In this document: piece after piece, positions 50,596 to 62,700 of the stretch
Layout: the number at the start of each line of letters is the position of its first letter
How positions within the stretch are numbered: position 1 is the first letter of the stretch
DNA from: Davidsoniella eucalypti
Lineage: Eukaryota; Ascomycota; Sordariomycetes; Microascales; Ceratocystidaceae
NCBI GenBank assembly: GCA_004009845.1
Contig: RMBW01000030.1
Span: forward strand, 248,001 to 312,000
Reading direction: 5' to 3'
Length of the DNA stretch: 64,000 nucleotides
Program-made: the position numbers and the translations under genes
Notes under the pieces: model-generated
Told to the model about the DNA's origin: nothing
The model's input: the letters and a program-made list of their open reading frames with translations, nothing else
Database searches by the model: none

Positions 50596-50747
50596 ATCAC
50601 ATTTGATACCACTATCTAATTAATATGACTTGCTTTAAAATAAAAAGTACTTAATTCAATATCTTGTTCTTTTTCTCTCTTCAAGAGTTACTGATTATCA
50701 CGTTAGTTTCTCTTGTGATAACATGCCATCAATGCCCAAAACTGACA
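50596..50747. terminator. Convergent 3' ends of ALDH and DEAD-box genes
   Basis: Only 152 bases separate the two stop codons. The ALDH side has AAATAAAA-like A-rich sequence near 50636-50645 and the opposite side is T-rich, so both polyadenylation regions must overlap or interleave here. Confidence 0.5.
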
Positions 50748-52609
50748 TTACGCCTTTCTAACACTAGGCAAAAGAAAGTGTTGTAGGAATAAAGGAACTT
50801 CCTGGTGGTTTTGAGCTAAGAAGTTTGCTAGCTGTTGTCCCAAAGCAGTATCAACTTCACTGAAGATGGATGAAGCGACACCGCGATGTCCGATACGACC
50901 TGTACGACCTGCAAATATATAATTATTAGTGGCCATATTGTGATGACGCCGGATATCACTTACCAATACGATGGACATAATCCTCGATGTTGGACTTGGG
51001 TAAGTCATAGTTTATGACATGTTTGACGTCCTTGACATCGATACCGCGGCTAGCAAGAGAAGTTGCCACAACAACAGGACAACGGCCGCTCTTGAAGCAC
51101 CGGATAGCGTGTTCGCGCTCAACCTGTGTCCGCTTGGAATGAATTGCTATGCAAGGCACGCCCATCGAAAACAGCATGTTGTCGACGAAGTTTACTCTTT
51201 CATTGCTGTTGCAAAATATGAGAGTGCGGACAGCTGGCATAGACCGAAGCAACTCGATGAGAGTCTCCTTCTTGTCGCGAGAGTTTGAGTAGACAACAAC
51301 TTGCTTGATGTTCTGAGCTATCCTTTTGTAGTCACCAACATGAAATCTGACGTGTTGGCTAGATAGGTACTTCGCTGCGAGCTGCTCCACTTCCGGTGGA
51401 AAAGTAGCGGAGAACATAAGTTTCTTGTACTCTTTGGGGGGGTTTCCGACTATATAAGATATGACGTATCGGTTAGCGATCTAATTTCATACATCTAATT
51501 GTCATTTCTACATACTACCGGTGCTGCTTTGTAGAATTTGTGTCATTTCGTCAGACCAAACCTTGTCCATCATGTGGTCAGCTTCGTCAATGACCAAGTA
51601 GCGCATACGCTGGAGAGAGAGGACATTCTGGCGACGCTTGAAGTCAAGAATCCGGCCAGGAGTACCGATAAGCAGCTCACATCCACGGCTTAGTGAATTC
51701 AGTTGAGATAGATGAGGCGCTCCTCCATATACAGCAGCAGGGCGGATCATGGTACGGTAGCAAAATTTGCGTGTCTCATCAAATATCTGGATCACTAGCT
51801 CACGGGTAGGGGCAATGATGACTACCAGAGGCTCAGCCCTGACACGCGTTGGATCATTGAATCCAGGACGGGGAGCAGCCCAGCTTGAAACCTTCCCTAC
51901 CAACTTGTTGAGGATTGGGATAAGAAAGGCAGCCGTCTTTCCACAGCCTACCAGATACACCAACATCAGTACCGTAGTCATGTAACATTGCCACTTTCAT
52001 CACTTACCAGTAGGAGCGATGCCTAGAACATCATGATCGATGTGAACTGCAGGCAGAGTGTACTTTTGGATCGGCGTGGGTTTCAGATATCCCATCAACT
52101 TGACATTGTTCAACATAACAGGATGCAAGCCAGCATGCTCGAAAGTCGAGATAGGGCTGACCTTGACCTGGCCCTCCAGAGAGACTTCGATTTCATCAAG
52201 TCTTGTAGAAGCATTAGGATCAAAGCAAATGAGATATGATTAGAGAGAGTACTTACTTTTCAAAGTCTTCACCCTGCTGAGATTGACGTTTATCCGCAGG
52301 TCCAAAGAGCTCGTCCTCAAGTTCAGGCATGGCTGGGGCAACATCACCCATGATACCGTCCCATTCATATACATTGCCAGCGTGACCCCAAGTACAGTCC
52401 TCAGGCGTCTTTGGCTCAGGAGTTTTCCATGCTGCGCTTAGAGAATCAACTGCGTTGATTTTTAGTTTCTATATGTGATCGCGAGGTGTCAGAAGATTGC
52501 TACGACTTGATAATATTAGTAAACATACGACAATTTCGGGTAAGCTTGGCTTTGGAAAGCCGTGGATAGAAGATGGAGATGTTGTGGGAGGAATGTTTTC
52601 GTTGTTCAT
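50748..52609 (-). CDS. Divergent DEAD-box ATP-dependent RNA helicase (Ded1/Vasa-like)
   Basis: Six exons, 52609-52529, 52468-52257, 52201-52008, 51947-51519, 51449-50964 and 50908-50748, join in frame (introns 55-69 nt) into 520 residues. The helicase motifs are complete: Q motif GYLKPTPIQKY (135-145), I APTGCGKT (160-167), Ia PTREL (209-213), Ib TPGR, II DEAD (283-286), III SAT (319-321), IV LIFCNS, V ASRGID and VI HRIGRTGR (465-472). The order and spacing, and the STFEHAGLHPVMLNNVKLMGY lead-in, point to the Ded1/Vasa/Dbp1 subfamily. It lacks the long RG/Ser-rich N-terminus and the C-terminal RGG/Trp tail of Ded1, and motif I has Pro and Cys where Ded1 has Gln and Ser. It is probably a paralogue of Ded1 and not Ded1 itself; its RNA target is unknown. 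It is head-to-tail with Ipi1. Confidence 0.85.
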
Positions 52610-52975
52610 CTTGAAAAATGTCCAAGAATAGAGCGGTGTTCAAGATTTCCTAGTGATGGAATAACCAAGCTTTGAATGATGCTGAATGAAATTGATGTCT
52701 TTTTTCTTATGTCAAAAGAATTGAAATTGGAAAAGGAAGAAAGAAAATAGAAGCCCAGAATATTTGCCCTGAAATAATGAGTTTGTGGACAAAACTCTAT
52801 GGCGGTAACTTCCATATTGAGGATATGAATTAGGATATCGCACACCAACATCATAACATGACATTTAGCCTCACATATAAAAGACGCATATAACAATAAT
52901 ATATAGCCCAGAAAGATCGGCACATATATAGCAATCATCGGGTAACATTTTGGATTGATGGCACGTATTCCTATC
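52610..52975. other. Short intergenic region between helicase and Ipi1
   Basis: 366 bases between the Ipi1 stop and the helicase start, both genes on the minus strand. AT-rich; it holds the helicase promoter. No gene is visible. Confidence 0.6.
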
Positions 52976-54118
52976 TTACCAAAGGGTATCAAGATCCAAG
53001 CCCTCGCTGCCTCCCGATAAATCAAATCCGTTCATACCTTCTTTGATGGCATTGTCCAACTCTGCCGCAGATCTTCCGGGAGCGCCTCCTTCTTTCATGG
53101 CCCTCTCGTTCCCTGCCCAGACCAGCTCGAAGAACTTCCGCCTGAAGACACGCTGTCTGGCTTCCCTATCGACATACATCTCGCCGTCCTCATCGATACG
53201 TTTACCAAAGAGATTCAAGTACGCGAACGGTTCTGGTTGCCGGGGGACACTATACAGTGAGTCCCAGTAATCATCGCGATTCTTTCCCACCACATAATCA
53301 CTACTCAGTCCTAACTGGACGAATCTAGCCAGCGCGGATATCTGCTTCGCATATGACATGTTGTCCTTGGCACGCATGGACGAGCGACCTTGTGTCCAAC
53401 CCGAGTTGCCAACAGTCGACCAGCCCATGATCGCACAGAAACTGTTGAGCGTCTTGACCCAGCCACCAGGACAGCAGACGACCTCATCAGCAGCAATTTC
53501 GAGAAGCCACTCGAGGATCTCCAGGGCGTCGTTGCTGACTTTGGAGGATACGTGTGTCATGCCGGCGCGGATGAACATGATGCTTTTCTCAGCGTGATTC
53601 CGGACTTCATGAGGAGGTAGGCAGCGTAGCACCTTGATCAGCTGTGTGCGCACGCCGGCTGATAAATCTGAGACTAGAGGGAGTATCTTCATGAGGAAAG
53701 TGTATGTGCCGATGGGGTTAGCATGTGGGTTGGCAGAGAGCTGGGTAGTCAGATGTGACAGGGCCTCTTTTCTCTGCTTTTCTGATTTGGAAGTTGTTGC
53801 TAATGACAGTTGATGCTTGAACTGTTTTGCAGCATCTGGTGCGATCTCTGAGATAGACTGGTGTCCCATGATAATGGCTAACATGAACAGTGTTAGCATG
53901 GAACGCAAGGATATATCGAACACGGTTGCTTACACTTCGATTTAAAGCCAGTATTAGTAAAGTTGGCGGCCTGGGCCTTGGCTTTGCCGACCTTCAGTTT
54001 GGTTTTCTAAAAAGCATGTTAGATTATACTGCGCATACAGATATGCGATATGAATATGCGCCAAACATACCTGAAAGTCCTTGGCCTTTTCTCTCTTTCT
54101 CTTTGCGCTGGAACCCAT
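52976..54118 (-). CDS. ipi1: Ipi1, Rix1 complex pre-rRNA processing protein
   Basis: Exons 54118-54071, 54006-53934 and 53877-52976 join in frame (introns 64 and 56 nt) for 340 residues. The start MGSSAKRKREKAKDFQKTKL with the basic KVGKAKAQAANFTNTGFKSKS stretch, then IIMGHQSISEIAPDAAKQFK and LSHLTTQL, is the standard Ipi1/Tex10 N-terminus. A helical-repeat body follows (LKVLRCLPPHEVRNHA-like segment, then LEWLLEIAADEVVCCPGGW). The Rix1 complex (Rix1-Ipi1-Ipi3) works with the AAA ATPase Rea1 in ITS2 processing and pre-60S maturation in the nucleus, and also in heterochromatin and replication in some fungi. The start is supported by the conserved MGSS-KRK opening. Confidence 0.92.
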
Positions 54119-54575
54119 TTTGGCGGTGGTGTGTTAATTCTAAGGTATATTGCGAGTGAATAGGCAAGGTTTGACACCAAAAAGTCAATTCTTGAAAACA
54201 AATGTCGGATATTTCAGAATATGCGTTTTGTTGTGAATTCAGTTATCATAGTAAATCAATGCAATAAGTGAAGCCGAAGAAAAAAATAGCGGTAACGAGT
54301 GGCAGAATCGCAAAGTTCGCCACACATGAATACTCCATATGATCGACGCCACGATATCAAATAGCTATGCGCCACATACGTCGGCTCCCCTTTGCGTCAC
54401 TTCACACCCAATTGATTCGATAGCTTCTTTGGTTGAGCTTTAGTAACAGGCACAATTTCGCGAAACGGGATCGCAACTTGCAGAGATCTTGAACTTTTTT
54501 CTTTGCAGTTTGACAGCGCATATCCAGTCGCATATCCAATATCGCCCAGCAAACAGAGGCGCATTATCCCCAACC
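54119..54575. promoter_or_regulatory. Divergent promoter between Ipi1 and roadblock genes
   Basis: 457 bases between two divergent start codons, so both promoters share this interval. No strong TATA element stands out. There is a pyrimidine-rich leader patch before the plus-strand start (CTTTTTTCTTTGC near 54493). Confidence 0.5.
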
Positions 54576-55300
54576 ATGGCCGAGCCTACACAGGTACTTG
54601 AGCCTCCTTTCTCTTTCACTCCCCTCTTGTTCGATGCCCAAGCCCTCGATAGACGCATAGTTGCAATGAGCCTTGACTAGCTAACACACACGCCTTCTCT
54701 TTGCCGTTTTCGCCCACTACTTAGCCACCACCCATTGCCCACAACAGCTCCAACCACGATGTACTAGACGAAGCGCTCGCGCGCCTCGGCAAGAAGCCCG
54801 GTGTCAAGGCCACTATAGTACTAGACCGCACCAATGGCGCCGTCATAAAGACTAGCGGAAACGTCGCTTCCCTACGGCCGGTCAAGTCGCGCCCTACGCC
54901 TCTGCCTGCATCTCCGACTACGCCCACGCCCGGCGCCACGTTCAACATCCCACCAGTGTCATCTTCACCTCCCGTGACAAACGGCACTACTCCGAATACC
55001 AGCGGTGTCGAAATGCAGGGCGTCGAAGATTATGCGGCGCTGGTCTGGACGTTTGTCAAGTCAGCAGGCGCGCTAATCGATGACTTGGAAACCGAGGTAT
55101 GTGTAGGCCCCCCATAGATTGGATTATAGCTTGAGACAAGGAGGCGGCCTCGCTGTTCAAGATATGCTAACTCCTGTCTTGTGTGTGTTCTCTAGGATGA
55201 TCTCAAACTTCTTCGGTTACGCACGAAAAGACAAGAATTGGTGATTGTGCCAGACTTGAAATACCTTTTGATTCTTATCCATGATACCCCCTCGGCGTAG
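54576..55300 (+). CDS. Dynein light chain, roadblock/LC7 family, with Pro/Thr-rich insert
   Basis: Exons 54576-54593 (MAEPTQ), 54725-55096 and 55196-55300 join in phase 0 (introns 131 and 99 nt) for 164 residues. The roadblock fold is split in two. EALARLGKKPGVKATIVLDR and GAVIKTSGNV come at about residues 19-50; DYAALVWTFVKSAGALIDDL and the C-terminal KLLRLRTKRQELVIVPDLKY with LLILIHDT come after about residue 107. Between them lies an insert of about 50 Pro/Ser/Thr residues, absent from the usual ~95-residue animal chains. The protein is a homodimeric cytoplasmic dynein subunit that binds the intermediate chain and supports nuclear and vesicle transport in hyphae. The short first exon is accepted because it restores an ATG in frame with good splice sites. 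Confidence 0.88.
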
Positions 55301-57892
55301 TTTCTGCTGTGTAATGAGACGTACTCGACACATTGCTCACGGTCTAGCCTTGGCGCTCTTTTGGGTCATTCTTGAAAAGGAAAATAAACCCATAGTGTTC
55401 AATGAAGCGCTTAGGGTTGACTTGAACGGGACCGCCGACAACCCGATAGCCCATTGAAACACGAGTGCAGTCCTCATAAGAAACAAAACTCAAAGAAGAC
55501 TCGGAAGGTGGCAGCTCCGGCTGCTTGTAATCTCTGCTCATATAATATATACAGAGGAGGCCAAAACAAACAGAGGGATGGATACGATTTTGTCCGTGCT
55601 ATAGCTTTTTTTCTCCTCTTTCTCTCATTTTCTTTCTTTTGCTCATAGACATTTGGTGGAACAGAGCCAACAGGCTACTTCTGCGATATACTCCCTGTTG
55701 ATAACGAATGATACGATAATAATTTACTCTTTTTTTCTTCTTCCTCTTCTATACAGAACGGAGATGAACACTGTCTCAGCAGCAGATTGGCTTCTTGGCC
55801 TTCGTTAGTCTGATCTTTGACTCGTCTGGTTTCTTTCTCCTCTAAAGTGCAACATGGGACGTAAATGGCTCTGCTAGGGCGCTTTGAAGATATGCATCAA
55901 TACTGAGACATGGAAGACTTTAGGAAGGGGGAAAAATCAATGTAGATGTAGAGAGCGTGCAAGAGGCTTGTGTTCCATCAAGACATCAGACACATATGTC
56001 TCATTGCCAGTGCTCCTCCAGAGAAGAAGTTGAGGTGTGCATATCTAGAAAAGGCAGGAAAAGCACAGCTATCAATACTGTACGTGTGTTCATAGATGTT
56101 CATCAAATGAGCAAAATATCCCGAAGAAGATCAAGATCAGATCAGAGCAACCAAGCATATCAGGTTAGAACAGGTACAAAACAAGTAATGCCCGTGATCA
56201 GACCTGGAACCGCAAGCGGAGACTTTTTTTTCTTCTTTTTATATACCTCTATTACTATTCGTTACGAAGGCAGACAACGTTATGTAACAACAGATAAATG
56301 CGAGATTTTCAGACCGTGATACTAACCAGACTATAAGAATTAAAAATCGCGCTCTTTTCAGTATGATGTAACTACAGCCACGGAAACACGGTTCTCTTCA
56401 TTAGACCTTTGTCGTGCTAAGCCTGAGCAAAGTTCTCCCAGTACCATCTCTAGTGGGACTACGACTCCAGTAATAAATAGAAGGCGTAAGATATTATATT
56501 ACATACTGTACATAGTTACAGAGAATACATAGGCGTAAGAAATAAGGCAATGATTGTTTATAGGCTTCCATGCTGATATTGGGAAGGCTTTGTTCTTCCT
56601 TTCATTTATTTCATGCTATATGGCCACAGAAGAAAGCCGCTTTACGTCCTGTGCTTTCCAGGCATCCGTTTTGTTATTTCAGAACACGAGGAAGGCGTAG
56701 AGTTAAAGACTATCAAATACAGAGGTACACATATACAAGTAGATATTAATAGAAGCAATGGCAACCTGTCTATACTTAAAAGAACACGTCAAGTTTAGTA
56801 GCTCAGGAACCAGAAACAGAAGCCGCGTTGTAGCCTCTCCGTCTATATGTGGTTGTTTTCCCTAATGCCAGGGCCCGAGTTTTATACCTCTAAAAAAGCA
56901 CAGCTTGTTGATCTACATATGTATGTACGTTCTGGGAACCCTTTTTGCTCGATGCCGGAATTTGTTCCTTGCCAGGTCAGCCAGAATAAGAAATCAAAGG
57001 AAAGCAAAAAAGAAAAGAGGCAATGCTGTGAACGCGATGTCAAAAAGGAAATTCCCGTGGGCGATCATAGATCCTCTGTTCTTCCTGTTGGATGCCCTGT
57101 TTCTCACTTATTACAGTGGTACGGAAGTGTATCATCGTCACTCGCGTCCCGACTTGCTTCTGATTGTTTCATATCTGTACCTCGTCAGGATCGAACGCCT
57201 AATCAAGCCTGACAGTACACAGTGAAATATCAACCACCGGATTTTTAAATTCTCTGGCCGGGTTTTGGTTCTGTCCGGAGTCAGCGATATGAGAGTCCGA
57301 TTCTGCCAGGAGAACTAGTTTGGACCATCCGCTAGGCTTTGACTATAATGGAGTAGTGACCCCGTGCAGACAAAGTCTTTTTTCGTGTTCTTTCGCTGCT
57401 TTATAGCAATGTAACGCAACCGTAAAGCGGAAGTTGAGCCTCCCGAGTGAGATTTAATTAATGGCATCGTGAAGTGAGCCCACGAAGCGGCGCTTGAGAT
57501 AGACAAAACGATCAAGATTGAAGTGGCTTGAAACAAAGTGTATCAGCCGGGCTGCTTGTGCGAGTCATTTTTGTGTTCTCTCAGCTTAATGTGTAAGTTC
57601 ACTAGGGTTATACCAAATATAGGGTTTGCCCATTGTCTCGCTCTGATATGAGCGGTTTCAATGCATAACAACGCAGCCAAGTATTGTATCAGCGCATTAA
57701 GCGGCGTTTTTTTTCGAGCGGGCAGATAATGCACCATCACACCGCTTGGTAGTAGTACTAGAGAAGGAGCTTGGTATACATATTTTCCAGTCTTAGTGGC
57801 TTATTTTCCCACCAAGCTTGTTACAGTGCGTTGCATGTGCCCTTGCAGGAAGCGGTAGGGAGCAAGCAAAGATGCCGAGCTATGTACACATG

Positions 57893-58018
57893 CACAGTAT
57901 AAGAAGGAGACAGTACAAGAAGGAGACAGTACAAGAAGGAGACAGTACAAGAAGGAGACAGTATAAGAAGGAGACAGTACAAGAAGGAGACAGTATAAGA
58001 AGGAGACAGTAAGAAGGA
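57893..58018. repeat. 16-bp minisatellite, about eight units
   Basis: The unit ACAGTACAAGAAGGAG (with the variant ACAGTATAAGAAGGAG) is repeated about seven to eight times, and the last unit is shortened. Units are near-identical, with the C/T variant at one position scattered among them. 16 bp is not a multiple of three and the region is non-coding, so it should be free to vary in copy number. Confidence 0.85.
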
Positions 58019-59568
58019 GAGGCAGGGCTCGGTTAGCTGCTTCGGAGATACGTTGGCTATCAGCCAGAAGACGCATAACAGTGGGATATGCCAGAAAAGG
58101 CCTCGTTGTGAACGAGGAACTGAATAGCATACGAGGGTATGAAGGGAAGATGAAAAAAAAATACAACTATACTGTGCCAGCAGGATGGCCGTAGACCAAC
58201 AAATAGAGCCGGCATATACCTCGCTTCTACAACTACACCTAAATATTACCGAGTCCGACAAAATACCAGGCACGGCGCCAGACAACGACCAACAACGCAG
58301 ATCCCTTGGTATGGTTATATGAAAGATCCAGCTGGTTTTGGACTGGGCCATCTAGCCTATACATTCGTTTCGTCAGGAGATGGGAGGGAAGAAGTTCGCG
58401 TTACAGCACTAGACGCCTGTTCGATATGACAAGATGCCCAATCAATAGGGTCTTGAAAGAGATGAGAAGAAGGAGGTGTCGGGCTTGATAAGGCGGCCTT
58501 GACTAGAGATTTTAGCTCTCCCGTTTGTAATCCCTTCATCATTATCTTCTCTCGGCTTTGTGCCCTGGTCTATGGTTCCAGTAGAAGTGGCGCCCAACGT
58601 CAACAAGAGTTGTTTCGGCTTGTATTGAACAGTAATGTATGTTGCTCGCCCAGGCTTTACAGGGGACAGGAAAGAAGAAAGAGAGATAGAAGGAAAAAAA
58701 GGAAATACTAAGAAAGATGTTGCAGCAAACAAACCTGCATTCCAGTCACGCTTCGATGCATTCTAGCGTGGTTCTAGGCGAGATCTTAGCCTTAGCGGGT
58801 GTCAGCAGCCCGAGACGCTCTGGAGGAGAGCACTAAGCTGTACCAGGTGAGACACTAGTGGTTGTTAACCAGTATTGCTGTACACTTTGTTGCCGTGATA
58901 TATGGAACCAGGGTGATATGGCTATTATGAAGGGGGGCGCTATAAAAGCTTTAGGCTAACAATTAGCTACTCTCAATGGCCTAATCAACAATGGAAAGCA
59001 ATAAGCAGCATGAAAAACAAAAGAAAAAAAGAAGGATGTGTTTGTTAGAGAACCAGGGGCTAGGTAAGCCATTGAAAAAAACAAACAAGTTAGAAGACTA
59101 AGAATAAGCCCTACCTCATGAGCAAGATGGAATAGATATACCAACCTTGATACATCAGCCTGTCCTGCTAAGGTCCTTTTTTATTTTTATTTTTCGATAG
59201 TTATATCTTCTTGAGTACCATCCTTAGTATATAGTGTTAGCCATTCCTCATTACAACGAAACCCAACTGTGCCATCGATCATTTTACCTTTCACCTATCT
59301 GCCTTTTAACTTGACAATCCTATTCTAAAACTGGACATGACTATCAGAAACTTATGTGCAGTCTTGATATAGAGTCCACGCTTTATATCAACGCGGTTCT
59401 ATAGCCCGCTTCATAACTCGGTCTATAGCACGGATAGCACCGTTCAGTCTCGAGCGTTTTACAGTTTCAAATTCTTCTGATCTTTTGGCCGTAACCAGTC
59501 AGAGCTTCACTCGAATAAAGAAGCACATGACAAAATAATAAAAAATAAAATACTGAATATACCTAGAC

Positions 59569-59582
59569 ACCCCCCCCCCCCC
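59569..59582. repeat. Poly-C tract of 14 bases
   Basis: An uninterrupted run of 14 C lies about 180 bases upstream of the start codon at 59759, in the probable promoter or leader of the large gene. The exact length of such a run is prone to sequencing error. Confidence 0.7.
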
Positions 59583-59758
59583 ATCTGGTGCATAATTCCG
59601 TCTATCGCTGTTGCTACTCAACGAGACCTTGACGTCAAATCCCGGCCTCAAGAAGATCCCTAAGGAGTCCAAATCTTATTCTCTTTCTTTTTTTTTCTTC
59701 TTGTTTCTTCTACTTCGTCATTTTCCTTGTTTGGTAAACCACCAAGTCCAACACAGTC

Positions 59759-62700
59759 ATGGGCTTTCCGCGAGCCTCTCTAGACAACGATCGCGGCCCT
59801 TTCCATTTTGGCGATAGCAGCGCCGACCACAATGCAGCTAGACGATATGAATCAGACTCTGAAAATCGCCGGCCCAGGCATATCGAAGCCTGGCGTGCCC
59901 CGCGAAAGTCGACTTCACGTCCGCGGCTCAAGGCTGCCGAGCTGCTTGGAATAGACCCTAATAGCGCCATAACGGCCATGGCATCATCTGTAGGAGCTGC
60001 AGCCGGCCCATCTCCGGCCTCGGGACCGCATGAAGATGTCTCACAGAAATCTCACTGGGGCACTTTCACCTTCAACCACCGCCGTAATCGGACCAACTCC
60101 AACGACAACATGCCGGGCAACAGTAATAGCACGGGAGTAACGGCATCGGCAACTGCTGCTGGCCCCTCAGTCACCTCAGCACCGGCGCCTGGGTCTACAT
60201 GGACACGTAGACAACACCTGACACGGAGTCCATCTCCAGACCCTCGAGATGGCTACTATATCACCAACACCCATGTGCACCGAGCCGGCGGTAAGCCAAG
60301 CAAACGCAGTGGCTCATTCTCGACATCTCGCCGTGGTCGTGACTTCTTCTCGTCCTTGTTTGGCAGCCACAGTAGCAAGCCATCAGCAACTACCGCACCA
60401 TCTAACAGACGTGGCCGCTCGCTTGTTCGCGGATCCGGGCCCTCAGATGGCAGCCGTGGCCAGGACGGCGACGTCGATACCGAAATGGACCTGCCCGCAG
60501 ACGACAAGAGAAGGAACCAGCAACACAGAAACACGCTACCAGCCGTGTCGCCGCCGAAGCGTTCATCGAGAATCGACAATGCCGAGAACTCGACTGCGAT
60601 GCTTCCGCCAGCCACGCCTTCCAAACCACGCCACGGCCCTTCGGCATCTATGACGGCCGCTGTAGGCCGGTCCTCCCGGCGGAATTCTTCGCGGCCAAGA
60701 CCGCCGGCTCGTAGCCAAACCCTCGGCTCGTTCGGTACCAGTTCCAGTGCTAGCAACGGCAACAGCGGCAGTAGCCAGCAACACACGGGTTCCCGAAGAA
60801 CACCAACACATTCTCGCCCACCTTCTTCGGCCGCAGCTGCTATGCAGTCCTTCCAGCATAGCAACAGCTTCACAGGCACTGCACCGTTGACAGTCGTGCC
60901 ATCTCCACATACATCGTCCATCTCAGGACCGAAATCCGCCCTTCCAACCGTCGGCGGCCTCAGCATACAGCTCAACTCGCCTCTAGGAGCTGGTTCTTCG
61001 CATCCAGCAGGCCCTGTCTCTGCCGGATGCCAGTCAGAGTTCCAGTTTTCATCATCTGTGACCACGACGATTAGCTCTGGCAGCATCAACGCAGCAGCTG
61101 CTCCGGCTATGCAAAAGTTTAATCCGCGCAAGGCACGACATCTATCCCGTACGTCGGCTCAGGGAGTTGCCTCTCCGGTTGCCGCGGCGCATTCTCAAAA
61201 GGTAAGCAACCATTCACTCATGTCTTCGTCATATATAAGTTCATCTGTCTGCCGTGCTCGGAAGCTGTGGATACATCACGCTACAACCCTAGTCCACTTG
61301 CCAGGGTTACTTCGCTCGCTTAGCTGGGCAGATGGTCACGTTCACTCTTCATACGATTCCAGTCAGACCACCTTTTTGGTGTCTCTACGTTGTTTGCTAC
61401 AGCTACTCATGAGTATATGAGAGTCTAGCCCCTCTATTTCTTTCACTGCAAGCGCAAAGAAGAAGGGTAAAACAGACTGATCAATAATGACTTAGCCCTA
61501 AATGGCTGGATAGAATATAAGCCGCAGCGTCGTTCTTGTGTGTTTTTTTCCCTCCGTTCTCGTTCTATTCTCACAGTACTTCATCCCTCACATCTCTTTC
61601 ACTCTTGGCACATTCTTGTGCTGTTTTCAACCTTTGTTGTTTTGGACCTCCCGCCAGGCAATACATAACCCTAGGTAACCCTGCACACCCCCGAATTCTG
61701 TATAAGACGAGTTGGAGCAACCTGGGCATTGTTGTCGTAGTAGTTGCCGGCAAACACAACACTGCAAATAGAATCGGGGTTGTTTTCCCCTCATTCGCCG
61801 ACGGCAACTGCCTGTCTTGGGGGGCATGCTTGGTGACACTGGAAGTCCCGTGATCACGCAGATGGAGCTTTGTGTTGTTTTTTCATGCTATACCTATATC
61901 TCCTTTTATTTTTCAGCATCTCAAATTTCTTAGTTCGTATTGAAAGCTAATATCACTGTTTTTGTTCTCTTCTTCTTTATAGACTTCGCCGCCTACAACT
62001 TCCCACACCCAATCTACAGTTGCGGGACCTCCTCCGCTGATATCGTGCCCTCCCGCCGGCATCAAGAAGAAGAAGAAGAAGCCGGTCCTCGACTTCAACA
62101 AGCCGTTACCTTGTCCACCGCCTGCCGATAGCGAAGATAGTAACGATTCAGCCACTGCCCGACCGGTGCTAACGATCCAGCGCATCATGGCGACGCTCAG
62201 CGAGCAGGACATCAGCAAACTGTTCTCAGGTGCGCCGCAGTTCTTTGCACGTAGCGAGGGTCATAACACTGGCGCACCACATCCTTCGGCTGCCTATCCA
62301 TGGGATGAAGAAGTAGCCATCCGTGACCTTAGCGACCATATGCGCGTTGGCGACCCAGCATGGAGTTACATGACGGCATGGCCGCATATTCCGGTGCGCA
62401 TGGTACATGGTGGTGGCCCAGGGTTAGGAATCAACTTAGGGTCTAATTCAGGATCCGGCTATGGTCTTGGCCGCGTGCCGACTAACGGCTCCGGTCGCCG
62501 GACTAGTGGAGATTCATTGGTGCTTGGATCACCCATTGAAGAATACAGCTCTATGCACCCACTCTCGCGTACCTCAACTGCCTCGTCTTCTATGGCACCG
62601 CTGTCACCAATCATCTCACAAGCGGCGCCGGCCGAGAAGAAGCGCGGTCACTTCTTTCCACGATGCCGCGAAAGACCAAGTATGCTCAACATGCAGGGTT

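Larger units (their letters stand above)
55301..59758. other. Long intergenic region, no supported gene
   Basis: 4.5 kb between two plus-strand genes. Open frames up to 176 codons exist (57821-58351, minus), but that one reads through the 16-bp minisatellite and shows a repetitive CLLLVLSPSYTVSFLY translation. None has family resemblance. The last 250 bases are the promoter and leader of the large gene at 59759, with a poly-C run and a T-rich tract. I recognise no tRNA or other RNA gene. Confidence 0.55.

Noticed and set aside
57893..58018. A CRISPR-like or other regularly spaced repeat array.
   Set aside because: Units are directly adjacent with no spacers, and the genome is eukaryotic. It is a plain minisatellite.
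57801..58351. Minus-strand frames of 121 and 176 codons as a repetitive membrane protein.
   Set aside because: The hydrophobic repeats are the translation of the 16-bp minisatellite in shifting frames. There is no supporting splice or family evidence.
59759..61420. A 553-residue single-exon reading of the large gene.
   Set aside because: The frame past 61201 loses composition similarity and runs into intron sequence. Splicing at 61201/61983 restores a much longer coherent protein.
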